DNA of 64,000 nt from Thalassobius sp047123305 (GTDB lineage Bacteria > Pseudomonadota > Alphaproteobacteria > Rhodobacterales > Rhodobacteraceae): contig NZ_CP138918.1 in NCBI RefSeq assembly GCF_047123305.1, positions 2,728,001 through 2,792,000 of the forward strand, written 5' to 3'. The position numbers and the translations under genes were made by a program. This document shows, in pieces, positions 34,029 to 42,117 of the stretch (within the stretch, counting starts at the first letter, position 1; each line of letters opens with the position of its first letter). The notes beneath the pieces were generated by a model. It had not been told where the DNA came from. It searched no databases and was given only the letters and a program-made list of their open reading frames with translations.

Positions 34029-34631
34029 TCAAACCTCTGGCTTGCGCGCAATCAGGTCCACCAGCGCAGACATGCCGGAATGGCCGCGGCCTTCTTGCAC
34101 TTCGCGTTCGTAAGCCTCCAACGTCACAATCTCCCAGCCCGAGAAACCGGCGCGGAGCATTTCGGGTGTGTAGAGGTTTTCCAGAAACGGCGGGCCGCCG
34201 GTGCCGTATTCCAGTTGTTTCTGGGTATAGCCGTGCAACATCACCAATCCGCCGGGCCTTGTTGCGGCCTGCATGCGCGCGAACTGCAAGGCGCGGCCTT
34301 CGGGGCCGACGAACTGAATGAAGAGGCCAGCAACAATGTCGAACTGCGCGTCGGGCCAGGGATCGTTTAGGATGTCGCAGTGCCGGAATTCCACCGTGAC
34401 CTCCTTGTCGGCTGCCAGGGCGCGGCCACGGTCCAGCGCGGTGGGGGCAAACTCCAGCGCGGTCACTTCAAGGCCGCGTTCCGCCATGAAGACGGAATTG
34501 CGTCCTTCGCCATCGGCCACAGCCAAGGCGCTGCGGCCAGGGATCAGATGGTCCAGATGGTCGCGCAGAAACTGCGCAGGGGCCGTGCCGAAGACAAAAT
34601 CTTCTGAAGCCGCGTAGCGTTCTTCCCACAT
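34029..34631 (-). CDS. Class I SAM-dependent methyltransferase
   Basis: 200 residues. Rossmann methyltransferase with the SAM-binding motif ALAVADGEGRNSVFMAERGLEVTALEFAP, motif II DIVAGLFIQF, and a TehB/thiopurine-like start WEERYAASEDFVFGTAPAQFL. Substrate unknown; small-molecule detoxification is possible. It converges on the cox operon. Confidence 0.88.
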   Translation of the reverse strand: MWEERYAASEDFVFGTAPAQFLRDHLDHLIPGRSALAVADGEGRNSVFMAERGLEVTALEFAPTALDRGRALAADKEVTVEFRHCDILNDPWPDAQFDIVAGLFIQFVGPEGRALQFARMQAATRPGGLVMLHGYTQKQLEYGTGGPPFLENLYTPEMLRAGFSGWEIVTLEAYEREVQEGRGHSGMSALVDLIARKPEV

Positions 34632-34692
34632 GTGTGTTTCTCCTTTGCTGACAGATAGATGGGGTCAAATGCGCGTCCTCAAAGGGGGGCAA

Positions 34693-34727
34693 CAAAAAAC
34701 GCCCCCGCAATCAAGGCGAGGGCGTTC
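34693..34727 (-). terminator. Terminator downstream of infC
   Basis: On the minus strand, AACGCCCTCGC...GCGGGGGCGTT followed by TTTTTG, 23 bases after the infC stop. rpmI and rplT, often next to infC, are absent. Confidence 0.85.
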
Positions 34728-34749
34728 TAACTGTCGACAGAAGCGCGGT

Positions 34750-35295
34750 TTACTTGTTCAGCGGGCCGATCATCATGATCATCTGACGGCCTTCCATCTT
34801 GGGCATGTTTTCAACTTTGCCCAGCTCTTTGATGTCTTCAGCAACCCGCAAGAGCAGCTCACGACCCAGGTTCTGGTGCGCCATTTCACGGCCGCGGAAA
34901 CGCAGGGTGACCTTCACCTTGTCGCCATTTTCCAGAAATTTGAACACGTTACGCATTTTGACGTCATAGTCATGCGTATCGGTGTTGGGGCGGAATTTGA
35001 CCTCTTTGACTTCGATGGTCTTCTGCTTTTTACGCGCCTCGGATTCCCGCTTCTGCTGTTCGTATTTGAACTTGCCGAAGTCCATGATCTTGCAGACGGG
35101 CGGGTTCGCGTTGGGCGAGATTTCCACCAGGTCAAGGCCTGCCTCTTGGGCCATGACCAAAGCTTTGGCAGGCGAGACAACACCGACATTTTCACCTTCT
35201 GCGCCAATCAGGCGGACTTCGGGGCAACGAATACGATCGTTGATCCGGGGGCCGGTGTCGCGTGTCGGGGGCGCGTTATGAGGTCTGCGAGCTAT
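34750..35295 (-). CDS. infC: Translation initiation factor IF-3 (ATA start codon)
   Basis: 181 residues, the normal IF-3 length, if translation starts at ATA (35293-35295). The frame then reads ARRPHNAPPTRDTGPRINDR..., the conserved IF-3 N-domain. The first standard start in frame is a TTG at 35160, which would delete 45 residues of that domain. An in-frame TGA lies 5 codons upstream of ATA, and AAGGA is correctly spaced 8 bases before it. Rare start codons on infC allow IF-3 to limit its own synthesis. The C-domain follows (VKVTLRFRGREMAHQNLG). IF-3 binds the 30S subunit and enforces start-codon choice. Confidence 0.93.
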   Translation of the reverse strand: MARRPHNAPPTRDTGPRINDRIRCPEVRLIGAEGENVGVVSPAKALVMAQEAGLDLVEISPNANPPVCKIMDFGKFKYEQQKRESEARKKQKTIEVKEVKFRPNTDTHDYDVKMRNVFKFLENGDKVKVTLRFRGREMAHQNLGRELLLRVAEDIKELGKVENMPKMEGRQMIMMIGPLNK

Positions 35296-35489
35296 GGGTT
35301 CAATCCTTCAATCGTTGGCGAATTTGAGGCCCAAACCTAATCCCGCTCAAGGGAATCTTCAAGCGGTTAATGCTGCGGGATGCGTCAAATCTTGGGGTTT
35401 TCCCCCTAGTATGCGGCGGCGCAGCATGAAAGGAAGGGGGCAATAGAAGCGCGCCCAGGCTTGGGGCGGGCAAATTAGGGGGTAGCCTC

Positions 35490-36320
35490 ATGAAATATGT
35501 TATTGGGATTGTTGTTGCAGCTGTTGTTGTGGTGGCCGGATATTTGGCTTTTGTGAAACCGGGCGACTTAGAAGAGGCCGCGGCCGTACCTGCGGCGCCG
35601 GAAGTCTCTGAAGAGGCGGCTGTGGTGGAAGAGGTTGCCGAAGGGGTGGTACCCGACACCGTAGAAGCGGCGGTCGAAAGCGCGGTTGAAGAGGCCGCAG
35701 CAGAGGTGCAGGAGACCGTTGAAGCGGTGAAGGAAGAGGTGACCGAGGCCGTTGACAGCGCGGTGGAAACTGCAACCGATGAGGTGGTTTCGGCTGCGGC
35801 AGAGGCGACCGAGGGGCTCGGCGAAGGTGTTTCCGAGGCGGCACAGTCGGTTATGGAAGGCGCGGCAGGTCAACTGGCTGAGCAGGTCAACGGTGTCGTA
35901 TCCGTAGCGGTAGGTGACACTGTTGACGCGGCAGGTGACACAGCCGCCGCAGCGGCAGAGACCGCCGTGGAAGCGACCACGGCGGCAACGGACGCGGCGA
36001 CTGAGGTTGCGTCGGCAGCCACAGATGCGGCGGCTGAGGCGGCAGAAACTGCGGCGGCGGCAACCGAGGCAGCGACCGAGACCGCAGCGGCTGTAACCGA
36101 AGGCGCAGCTGAGGCGACTGAGGAAGCGACTAAAATCTCGCCAGCGGAACTGTTTTCCGTGGAAGGGTTCGATTTCGACAAGGCAGCAGAGTTTATCAAA
36201 GGCTCGGATTTGAACCCGCTGGCCCGCAATGCGCTGACACAGGCGCTGGCCACGGCACGGGACAACCCCGAAATGCTGGCCGCAGCACTGGAAGCAGCCC
36301 GTGGGCAGCTGGGCCTCTAA
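35490..36320 (+). CDS. Ala/Glu/Thr-rich low-complexity protein with an N-terminal membrane anchor
   Basis: 276 residues. A single hydrophobic span at residues 3-23 (YVIGIVVAAVVVVAGYLAFV) anchors a long acidic helical region built of degenerate repeats of Ala, Glu, Thr and Val (ATDAATEVASAATDAAAEAA). This resembles LEA-like or apolipoprotein-like amphipathic helices. A short ordered C-terminal part (AELFSVEGFDFDKAAEF, LARNALTQALATARDNPEMLAAAL) looks like an independent helical unit. I do not recognise a family. Start supported by a G-rich site; a good terminator follows. Confidence 0.7.
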   Translation: MKYVIGIVVAAVVVVAGYLAFVKPGDLEEAAAVPAAPEVSEEAAVVEEVAEGVVPDTVEAAVESAVEEAAAEVQETVEAVKEEVTEAVDSAVETATDEVVSAAAEATEGLGEGVSEAAQSVMEGAAGQLAEQVNGVVSVAVGDTVDAAGDTAAAAAETAVEATTAATDAATEVASAATDAAAEAAETAAAATEAATETAAAVTEGAAEATEEATKISPAELFSVEGFDFDKAAEFIKGSDLNPLARNALTQALATARDNPEMLAAALEAARGQLGL

Positions 36321-36345
36321 GCCTGCGCGAATTCTCAGATCGTTC

Positions 36346-36374
36346 AACGCCGCCCTCGCTGGGCGGCGTTTTTT
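36346..36374 (+). terminator. Intrinsic terminator
   Basis: AACGCCGCCC-TCGCT-GGGCGGCGTTTTTTG after the Ala-rich protein gene; the minus-strand LysR remnant ends nearby. Confidence 0.9.
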
Positions 36375-36408
36375 GTTTTGCAACACCGGGCGGCGCGGCT
36401 TGCTGCGG

Positions 36409-37070
36409 TCAGCTGTTGCGGAAAACCGTACATTGCGCCTGTGTGGCGGCAACAAAGGCACGCATCCGTTTGTTAAGCCGGCGGTTCGGGGCGTGGATCA
36501 GTTGAATGCTGAACGGGGTGAAATCTGCGTTAGGTAGAACAGGGCGCAGCAGACCCGCTGCCGCCGCTTCCTGCACCACAAAATCTGGCAGCCGGATGAT
36601 CCCGTGCCCGTCAATTGCCGCCTGTTTCAGAAACGCCCCAGTGTTGGAATTCAAGGCGGGCTTGAAGGTCAGATTGACCGGTTTGCCCGCATAATCAAAA
36701 TGCCAGGTTGGACGCCGGTCCGCACCTCGGTGCAAGAGCGCATGGGTTGCAGGAAGCTCATGCCAAGTTCCCGCGCAATGGTGACCTTGAGAGGCCCGTG
36801 CAGCGCCTGTCTGGCATGGGTGAAATCGGCCGTCAGATCCTCGGTGTCGGCAAGGATGGGCAGGCTGCGCTGATAAAGTTCGCGGCCCGCATCACTCACC
36901 CCCCAGTTGCCCGGCTGGCGGTCGACCAGGGTCACATCAAAATGCGCCTCCAGTTGCGCCAAACGGCGGCTGACGGCAGATTTGGCGATGCCCAGGGTCG
37001 TGGCGGCCTTGGTGATGCTGCCGTGTCCGACAACGCTGACAAACAGTTTGAGATCTTCGATCTGGCCCAT
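36409..37070 (-). pseudogene. LysR-family regulator remnant with an internal deletion and frame change
   Basis: The first part (ATG 37070) codes a LysR helix-turn-helix and linker: GQIEDLKLFVSVVGHGSI, LGIAKSAVSRRLAQLEAHF, then LHGPLKVTIARELGMSFLQP. After that the frame runs into unrelated sequence and stops at 36669. The C-terminal LysR effector part continues in another frame (WHFDYAGKPVNLTFKP, GHGIIRLPDFVVQEAAAAG) to 36409. Together the parts cover about 220 residues against ~300 for the family, so roughly 80 codons of the effector domain are missing and the reading frame is broken at about 36735. The divergent neighbour is the CDGSH/glutamate-synthase gene, its probable former target. A short DNA-binding fragment could still be made. 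Confidence 0.8.
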
Positions 37071-37258
37071 CGTGTTCTCATTTTGTGACCTCTTTGGGCA
37101 TATCTTTCGGTCTTGGTGCCGAAACTGCAACCCTTTATCCTTGTCGCAACCGGACAGTGCAATCGCCATGCGGGGGCACCGCCCTATACATAGAGGGACG
37201 CGCCTGCGTTTCAGAGCCGTTTGACAGATGAAACAAAACCCTTTCGCCAGGAGGTCTT

Positions 37259-38788
37259 ATGCCCCAAGCCGTGCCCATTATCGCCGCCAAATCCCCAGCC
37301 AAAGTCACCCTTGAGAAGGGCAAAAACTACTACTGGTGCCAATGCGGCCGGTCGCAAACCCAACCCTTTTGTGATGGCAGCCACGCGGGCACCGGCATCA
37401 CACCAGTGAAATTCACCGCTGAGAAAGATGGGGACGTTGTGCTTTGCCGTTGCAAATCGACGGCCAACGGCCCGTTTTGCGACGGATCACACAGCCGGCT
37501 GGGCACGGCAGAGGTCGGCGATCCTGCGCCAGCGCCCAAGTCTGACGTGCCGCAGGCCACCCCAACACCCGAAGAACCCACCGTGGCGCGCATCCATGCG
37601 CTGGCCAAGGACGGGCTGTTCAAACTAGGCCATCATGGCGAAATGGGGGCGATGGGGGTGCCACGCAAAGACCTGCCGCATTGGGATGATCTGCAAATCC
37701 TGCCAGCGCAGATGGCGCGCAAACCCTTGCTGGATGACGCGGCTGTGGCAACTTCGGTGACGATTGGGCCGCGGGCGGCAAAGCCGTTGCAACTCGAGAT
37801 CCCGCTGTTTGTTTCGGACATGAGTTATGGCGCCCTGTCGGAAGAGGCCAAAACCGCCCTGTCGCGGGGCGCAGAGTTGGCAGGCACTGGAATCTGTTCC
37901 GGCGAAGGCGGGATGCTGCCCGAGGAGCAGGCCGAAAATCGGCGCTATTTCTATGAATTGGCCTCGGCCCAGTTTGGCTGGTCACTGGATCACGTCACCA
38001 AGGTACAGGCCTTCCACTTCAAAGGGGGGCAAGGGGCCAAGACGGGCACCGGTGGGCATCTGCCGGGTGACAAGGTGCAGGGCAAGATTGCAGCCGTGCG
38101 CGGGCTGGAACCGGGGCAGGCGGCCATTTCACCGGCAACTTTTACTGAATTGCACACACCGCAGGACTTCAAACGGATTGCCGATCAGGTGCGCGAGCGC
38201 TCGGGGGGGATTCCCATCGGCTTCAAACTGTCGGCCAACCATATCGAAGAGGACATCGATTTCGCGCTGGAGGCTTCGGCGGATTACATTATTCTGGATG
38301 GTCGCGGCGGAGGCACCGGCGCGGCACCTTTGATCTTCCGCGATCACATTTCGGTGCCAACCATCCCAGCCTTGGCCCGGGCGCGGGCCCATCTGGACCA
38401 GCGCGCGGGTCGCGAAGTGACTTTGGTGATCACCGGCGGGCTGCGGGTGGCCGAAGATTTCGCCAAGGCAATGGCGCTGGGGGCGGATGCGGTTGCGGTG
38501 TCCAACGCGGCCATGCAGGCGGTGGGTTGCATTGCGGCGCGCATGTGCAATTCCAACAACTGCCCGGTGGGCGTCGCCACCCAAAAACCGGAACTGCGCA
38601 AACGGTTGGATGTGCAGGTCGGGGCGGACCGTCTGGCGCGTTATTTCGGGGCTTCGGTCGAATTGATGCAGGTTTTGGCCCGTGCCTGTGGTCACAACAG
38701 CCTGTCAGGGTTCAACCAACGTGACCTGACCAGCTGGAAACGAGAGGTCGCTGACCTCAGCGGGGTGCGTTTTGCCGGGGTGCGTTAA
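37259..38788 (+). CDS. Tandem CDGSH iron-sulfur / glutamate-synthase FMN-domain fusion protein
   Basis: 509 residues, GGAGG site just upstream. Two CDGSH domains come first: Cys27, Cys29, Cys38, His42 and Cys63, Cys65, Cys74, His78, each able to ligate a [2Fe-2S] cluster with 3-Cys/1-His. A Pro-rich linker (~85-115) leads to a glutamate synthase large-subunit-type FMN barrel: FVSDMSYGALSEEAKTAL, KGGQGAKTGTGGHLPG, ILDGRGGGTGAAPL, TGGLRVAEDFAKAMALGAD. The 3Fe-4S ligands Cys424, Cys430 and Cys435 (C-x5-C-x4-C) are present. The glutaminase domain of GltB is absent, so ammonia-dependent or non-glutamate chemistry is likely. It is divergent from the decayed LysR gene. Confidence 0.92.
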   Translation: MPQAVPIIAAKSPAKVTLEKGKNYYWCQCGRSQTQPFCDGSHAGTGITPVKFTAEKDGDVVLCRCKSTANGPFCDGSHSRLGTAEVGDPAPAPKSDVPQATPTPEEPTVARIHALAKDGLFKLGHHGEMGAMGVPRKDLPHWDDLQILPAQMARKPLLDDAAVATSVTIGPRAAKPLQLEIPLFVSDMSYGALSEEAKTALSRGAELAGTGICSGEGGMLPEEQAENRRYFYELASAQFGWSLDHVTKVQAFHFKGGQGAKTGTGGHLPGDKVQGKIAAVRGLEPGQAAISPATFTELHTPQDFKRIADQVRERSGGIPIGFKLSANHIEEDIDFALEASADYIILDGRGGGTGAAPLIFRDHISVPTIPALARARAHLDQRAGREVTLVITGGLRVAEDFAKAMALGADAVAVSNAAMQAVGCIAARMCNSNNCPVGVATQKPELRKRLDVQVGADRLARYFGASVELMQVLARACGHNSLSGFNQRDLTSWKREVADLSGVRFAGVR

Positions 38789-38887
38789 CAGGGGATGTGG
38801 CGGCCGGAAGAGGCGAGGCAGGGCTGGCCCTTGCAGGCAGGCCCGCCGTCCCACATTTAGAACCCAGTTCCAAATCAAGAGATCCAG

Positions 38888-39907
38888 ATGACCAAAAACA
38901 TTTCAACCGAAGAAAGTCAGACCAATATCGACGCCCGCCGCGCCAAGGGGGAATTTGTCCGCGGCGTGTCCGGGTTTCGTCATTGGATCGGGGACGCGGA
39001 TTTTCCCGCAGAGCCGGGGCGTTACCACCTCTTTGTTGCGCTCAATTGCCCCTGGTGCCATCGCGTCTCTCTGGCCCGTGGGGTGTTGGGGCTGGAAGAC
39101 AGCATTACGATGGATGTTGCCTTTCCCAATCGCACGGATGAAGCGGATCCGGTAGCGCCCAACCTCTGGGAGTTTGCGCCGCAGCGTCGGGCCAGTCTGA
39201 CCGGTGAGACGCTGCCGGAATGCACGCGCGAGACCGGCACGGGGGAGGGGCTGCGGCTGGCAAAACAGATTTACCAGCGCGAAGGGGCACAGGAACAATC
39301 GGTGCCGATCCTCTTTGACAAGGTGGCGGGCCGGATTGTGAACAACGAAAGCGCCGAGATCATACGGATGCTGGATGCCCATGCAGCCGCTTTGGGAAGC
39401 ACCAAGGCGCAGCCGCCGCGACTGTTGCCGGAGGATCCGGCGGTGCAGTCTCAGATTGAGACGCTGAACACGCGGATCTACACCACCATCAACAACGGCG
39501 CTTATAAGGCCGGGTTTTCGTCCGATCAGGCGGTCTATGCGCAGGCCTTTGCAGCCTATTTCGAAACGCTTGAGGCGCTTGAGGCGCTCTTGTCAGACGG
39601 GCGGAAGTTCCTTACCGGGGAAGCCTTTACCGAAGCAGACCTGCGTCTGTTCCCAACGCTCTACCGGCATGATCCGGTGTATTACCTGCGGATGAAGCTG
39701 AACGGGGCGCGGGTCCTGGACTATCCCCATCTGTGGCGCTGGCTGTGCCGTGTTTATGCCCTGGACGGGGTGGCTGCGGCGGGATCCCTGCTGCATTGCC
39801 GGCAGGGCTATTTCGGCAGATCCTGGAATGGCGTGGTGCCACTGGGGCCTTTGTTGCCAATGCCCTATCCCGAGGCCTATCTGCATCCCGAGCTGGCGGA
39901 TGTCTGA
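38888..39907 (+). CDS. yqjG: Glutathionyl-hydroquinone reductase (Xi-class GST)
   Basis: 339 residues. Xi-class GST with the catalytic motif NCPWCHRVSLARG (active Cys) and the C-terminal helical domain LSDGRKFLTGEAFTEADLRLFPTLYRHDPVYYL. It reduces glutathionyl-hydroquinones to hydroquinones. Length and motifs match YqjG/ECM4/PcpF. It follows the CDGSH fusion gene by 99 bases, same strand. Confidence 0.95.
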   Translation: MTKNISTEESQTNIDARRAKGEFVRGVSGFRHWIGDADFPAEPGRYHLFVALNCPWCHRVSLARGVLGLEDSITMDVAFPNRTDEADPVAPNLWEFAPQRRASLTGETLPECTRETGTGEGLRLAKQIYQREGAQEQSVPILFDKVAGRIVNNESAEIIRMLDAHAAALGSTKAQPPRLLPEDPAVQSQIETLNTRIYTTINNGAYKAGFSSDQAVYAQAFAAYFETLEALEALLSDGRKFLTGEAFTEADLRLFPTLYRHDPVYYLRMKLNGARVLDYPHLWRWLCRVYALDGVAAAGSLLHCRQGYFGRSWNGVVPLGPLLPMPYPEAYLHPELADV

Positions 39908-39932
39908 CGGGGCATCCTGTTCAGCAAAATGT

Positions 39933-39965
39933 AAAAAAGCCGGACCCAACAGGCCCGGCTTTTGC
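39933..39965. terminator. Bidirectional intrinsic terminator
   Basis: AAAAGCCGG-...-CCGGCTTTT between the convergent yqjG and ferredoxin reductase genes. Confidence 0.8.
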
Positions 39966-39987
39966 GATTTGCGACCCGGTCCGGGGA

Positions 39988-40848
39988 TCAGTCGAGGAAG
40001 GCTTTCTCGACCACAAAATGTGCGGGTTTGGAATTGGCACCCTCTTCGAGATTGTAGGTGTTCTCAAACAGGTCCTTGAGTTCCAGGTTGAACGCCAGGT
40101 TGCCACAGATCATCGCGCGGTCGGTGTCCGGGTTCAGCGGCTCAACCCCCAGATCTGCGAAGGCTTCGCCCGAGCGCATCAGGTCGGTGATGCGGCCCAT
40201 CTTGGGGCTCTCTTCGCGGGTGGTGGTGGGGTAGTATTTGATTTTCTTCCAGAAACCTTCGCCAATCACCTCATTGAGCAGCTCGTCTTCCTTCAGGCCT
40301 TCAATCAGCTCACGGCCATAGGTCAGCTCACCCACTTCGCGGCAGGTGTGGGTGATGATGATCTCATCAAACTTTTCATAGGTTTCCGGTTCGCGCAGCA
40401 GCGAGGCAAAAGGCGCAAAGCCGGTGCCGGTGGCAAAGAACCAGATCCGCTTGCCCGGGATCAGCGCATCATGCACCAAAGTGCCCACGGGTTTCGGACG
40501 CAGGATAACCTCATCACCCACCTTGATGTGCTGCAGCTTGGAGGTCAGCGGACCGTCCTGCACCTTGATCGAATAGAACTCCATCTCTTCGTCCCAAGAG
40601 GGCGAGGCAATAGAATAGGCGCGCAGCAGCGGCTTCTGCTTGCCGGTCTTGGGGTTCACATCCCCCATCAGGCCGATCATCACAAATTCACCCGAACGGA
40701 ACCGCAGCGACGCGGGGCGCGTGCAGCGGAACGAGAACAGGCGATCGGTCCAATGCTTGACCTCGGTGACGGTCTGGGCATCGGGAAGGGCGGGCACTTT
40801 CGGGGCCTTGGCGGCAGCAACATCGGTCACAGGTGTCATCTCGGTCAT
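39988..40848 (-). CDS. fpr: Ferredoxin-NADP+ reductase
   Basis: 286 residues from ATG 40848 (an ATG three codons later is also possible). FAD domain with LLRAYSIASPSWDEEMEFYSIKVQ and NADP domain with FFATGTGFAPFASLL, GELTYGRELI and MICGNLAFNLELKDLFE; ends in the typical VEKAFLD. The bacterial type of this family, as in Rhodobacter, moves electrons between NADPH and ferredoxin or flavodoxin. Next to sulfite reductase genes, so it may feed ferredoxin-linked sulfite reduction; this is inferred. Confidence 0.93.
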   Translation of the reverse strand: MTEMTPVTDVAAAKAPKVPALPDAQTVTEVKHWTDRLFSFRCTRPASLRFRSGEFVMIGLMGDVNPKTGKQKPLLRAYSIASPSWDEEMEFYSIKVQDGPLTSKLQHIKVGDEVILRPKPVGTLVHDALIPGKRIWFFATGTGFAPFASLLREPETYEKFDEIIITHTCREVGELTYGRELIEGLKEDELLNEVIGEGFWKKIKYYPTTTREESPKMGRITDLMRSGEAFADLGVEPLNPDTDRAMICGNLAFNLELKDLFENTYNLEEGANSKPAHFVVEKAFLD

Positions 40849-40945
40849 AATGGCTCTGGCCGGTGTGTAATCCGGCATCCTTCAGATAGCTTTGATTCAG
40901 GTCAGTTGGAAGGGACGAAATTTCCTTATTTCGCTGGGTATTTCC

Positions 40946-41377
40946 TCAACGATAAGGATTTACCGGACCCCATCCCGCCCGCAGGCGGTTCTGGTAATCA
41001 TTGGCCCGCCAGTCGGCGCGGAACTTCCATTCACCTTCGGGCTGGCGTGTGGCAAGATCAGCCGAGATTTCTACCTCGTCAAACCCGGTGCGACGCGCCA
41101 TGGCATATTGATCCGAGATCACATGCCCCTTGGCCCGCAGGCGGCCCTGATAGCCCATCAGGCGCAATTCACGCGCCAGGGTGAACCCTCGGCCATCCGC
41201 GAAACTGGGAAAATCGATGCGGATCAGCTGCAGCCGGTCCAGATGATCGGTCAGGACCGATGTATCCGCGTCCGAGGTCAGATCCACCGCGGTGGCATTG
41301 TCCACATTTTCCAGCTCAGCGATGGGGCCGGTCCAGTCATCGGCCGCAAAGCCGGTATCGGTGACGATCACGCTCAT
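40946..41377 (-). CDS. DUF934 protein of the sulfate-assimilation operon
   Basis: 143 residues from ATG 41377, which overlaps the cysH stop by 4 bases. Motifs FADGRGFTLARELRLMGYQGRLRAKGHVISDQYAMARRTGFDEVEI are the DUF934 signature. Always found with cysI/cysH in Alpha- and Gammaproteobacteria; its biochemical role is not known to me. The last gene of the DUF2849-cysI-cysH-DUF934 operon. Confidence 0.9.
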   Translation of the reverse strand: MSVIVTDTGFAADDWTGPIAELENVDNATAVDLTSDADTSVLTDHLDRLQLIRIDFPSFADGRGFTLARELRLMGYQGRLRAKGHVISDQYAMARRTGFDEVEISADLATRQPEGEWKFRADWRANDYQNRLRAGWGPVNPYR

Positions 41378-42117
41378 TGTTGCGCTCCAATTCTTACCAT
41401 TTTGCCATCCACCATGTGGATGCCGCATTCTTCTTTCTGGGTGCCTCGCCAGCGGCCCGCCCGTTCATCTTCGCCCGGTTTCACCTTCGAGGTGCAGGGG
41501 CGGCAGCCGATCGAGGGGTAGCCCTGCGCGATCAGCGGGTGTTTTGGCAGACGGTTGTTGATCAGGTAGTCCTGAACATCCGTCTTTTCCCAATGCGCCA
41601 GCGGATTCACCTTGATCCGCTTGTCCTCTTCGTTCTCAAAGAACTCCAGCGCCGCGCGTGATCCAGCCTGAAACCGTTTGCGTCCGGTGATCCAGGCATC
41701 AAAGCCGCTGAGCGCCTTTTCCAAGGGCCGCGTCTTGCGCAGGTCACAGCAGGCGTCAGTGTTGCTGAGGTGCAGCGCGCCGTAGGGATCTTCCTGGGCC
41801 ACCTCATCCTCTGCCGCACGGATCACCCGCACATCGGTTAGCCCCAGTTTCGCGGCCACCTCTTGCTGATAGACCAGCGTTTCGGGAAACAGCATCTGGG
41901 TGTCGATGAACAGCACCGGTGTGGTGGGATCAACCACCGCCACCATATGCAACAAAGCCACGCTTTCCGCGCCAAAAGAGGACACCATCGCGATGCGACC
42001 CACCTGTGGATCGGTCATCGCCCGTTTCAGCACCGCGCTGGCCGCGTGGTGCTGATAGCGGCGGTTCAGGTGGTCGACCCGTTCCGCCACTGCCTGAAGA
42101 GGCGCCTCAAGCGGCAT
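41374..42117 (-). CDS. cysH: Adenylyl-sulfate (APS) reductase
   Basis: 247 residues from ATG 42117; upstream in-frame codons overlap cysI and are not used. PAPS/APS reductase fold with P-loop-like MVSSFGAESVALLHMV, VLFIDTQMLFPETL, and DPLAHW-like LAHWEKTDVQDYL. Cluster cysteines Cys123-Cys124 and Cys205-x2-Cys208 are the CC...CxxC motif that marks the [4Fe-4S] APS-using form (thioredoxin-dependent). C-terminal ECGIH carries the catalytic Cys. It reduces APS to sulfite. Its start overlaps the cysI end by 11 bases. Confidence 0.94.
   Translation of the reverse strand: MPLEAPLQAVAERVDHLNRRYQHHAASAVLKRAMTDPQVGRIAMVSSFGAESVALLHMVAVVDPTTPVLFIDTQMLFPETLVYQQEVAAKLGLTDVRVIRAAEDEVAQEDPYGALHLSNTDACCDLRKTRPLEKALSGFDAWITGRKRFQAGSRAALEFFENEEDKRIKVNPLAHWEKTDVQDYLINNRLPKHPLIAQGYPSIGCRPCTSKVKPGEDERAGRWRGTQKEECGIHMVDGKMVRIGAQQ

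Noticed and set aside
39733..41184. 483-codon plus-strand open frame
   Set aside because: Runs across the convergent end of yqjG and antisense to fpr and the DUF934 gene; no domain, no ribosome site.
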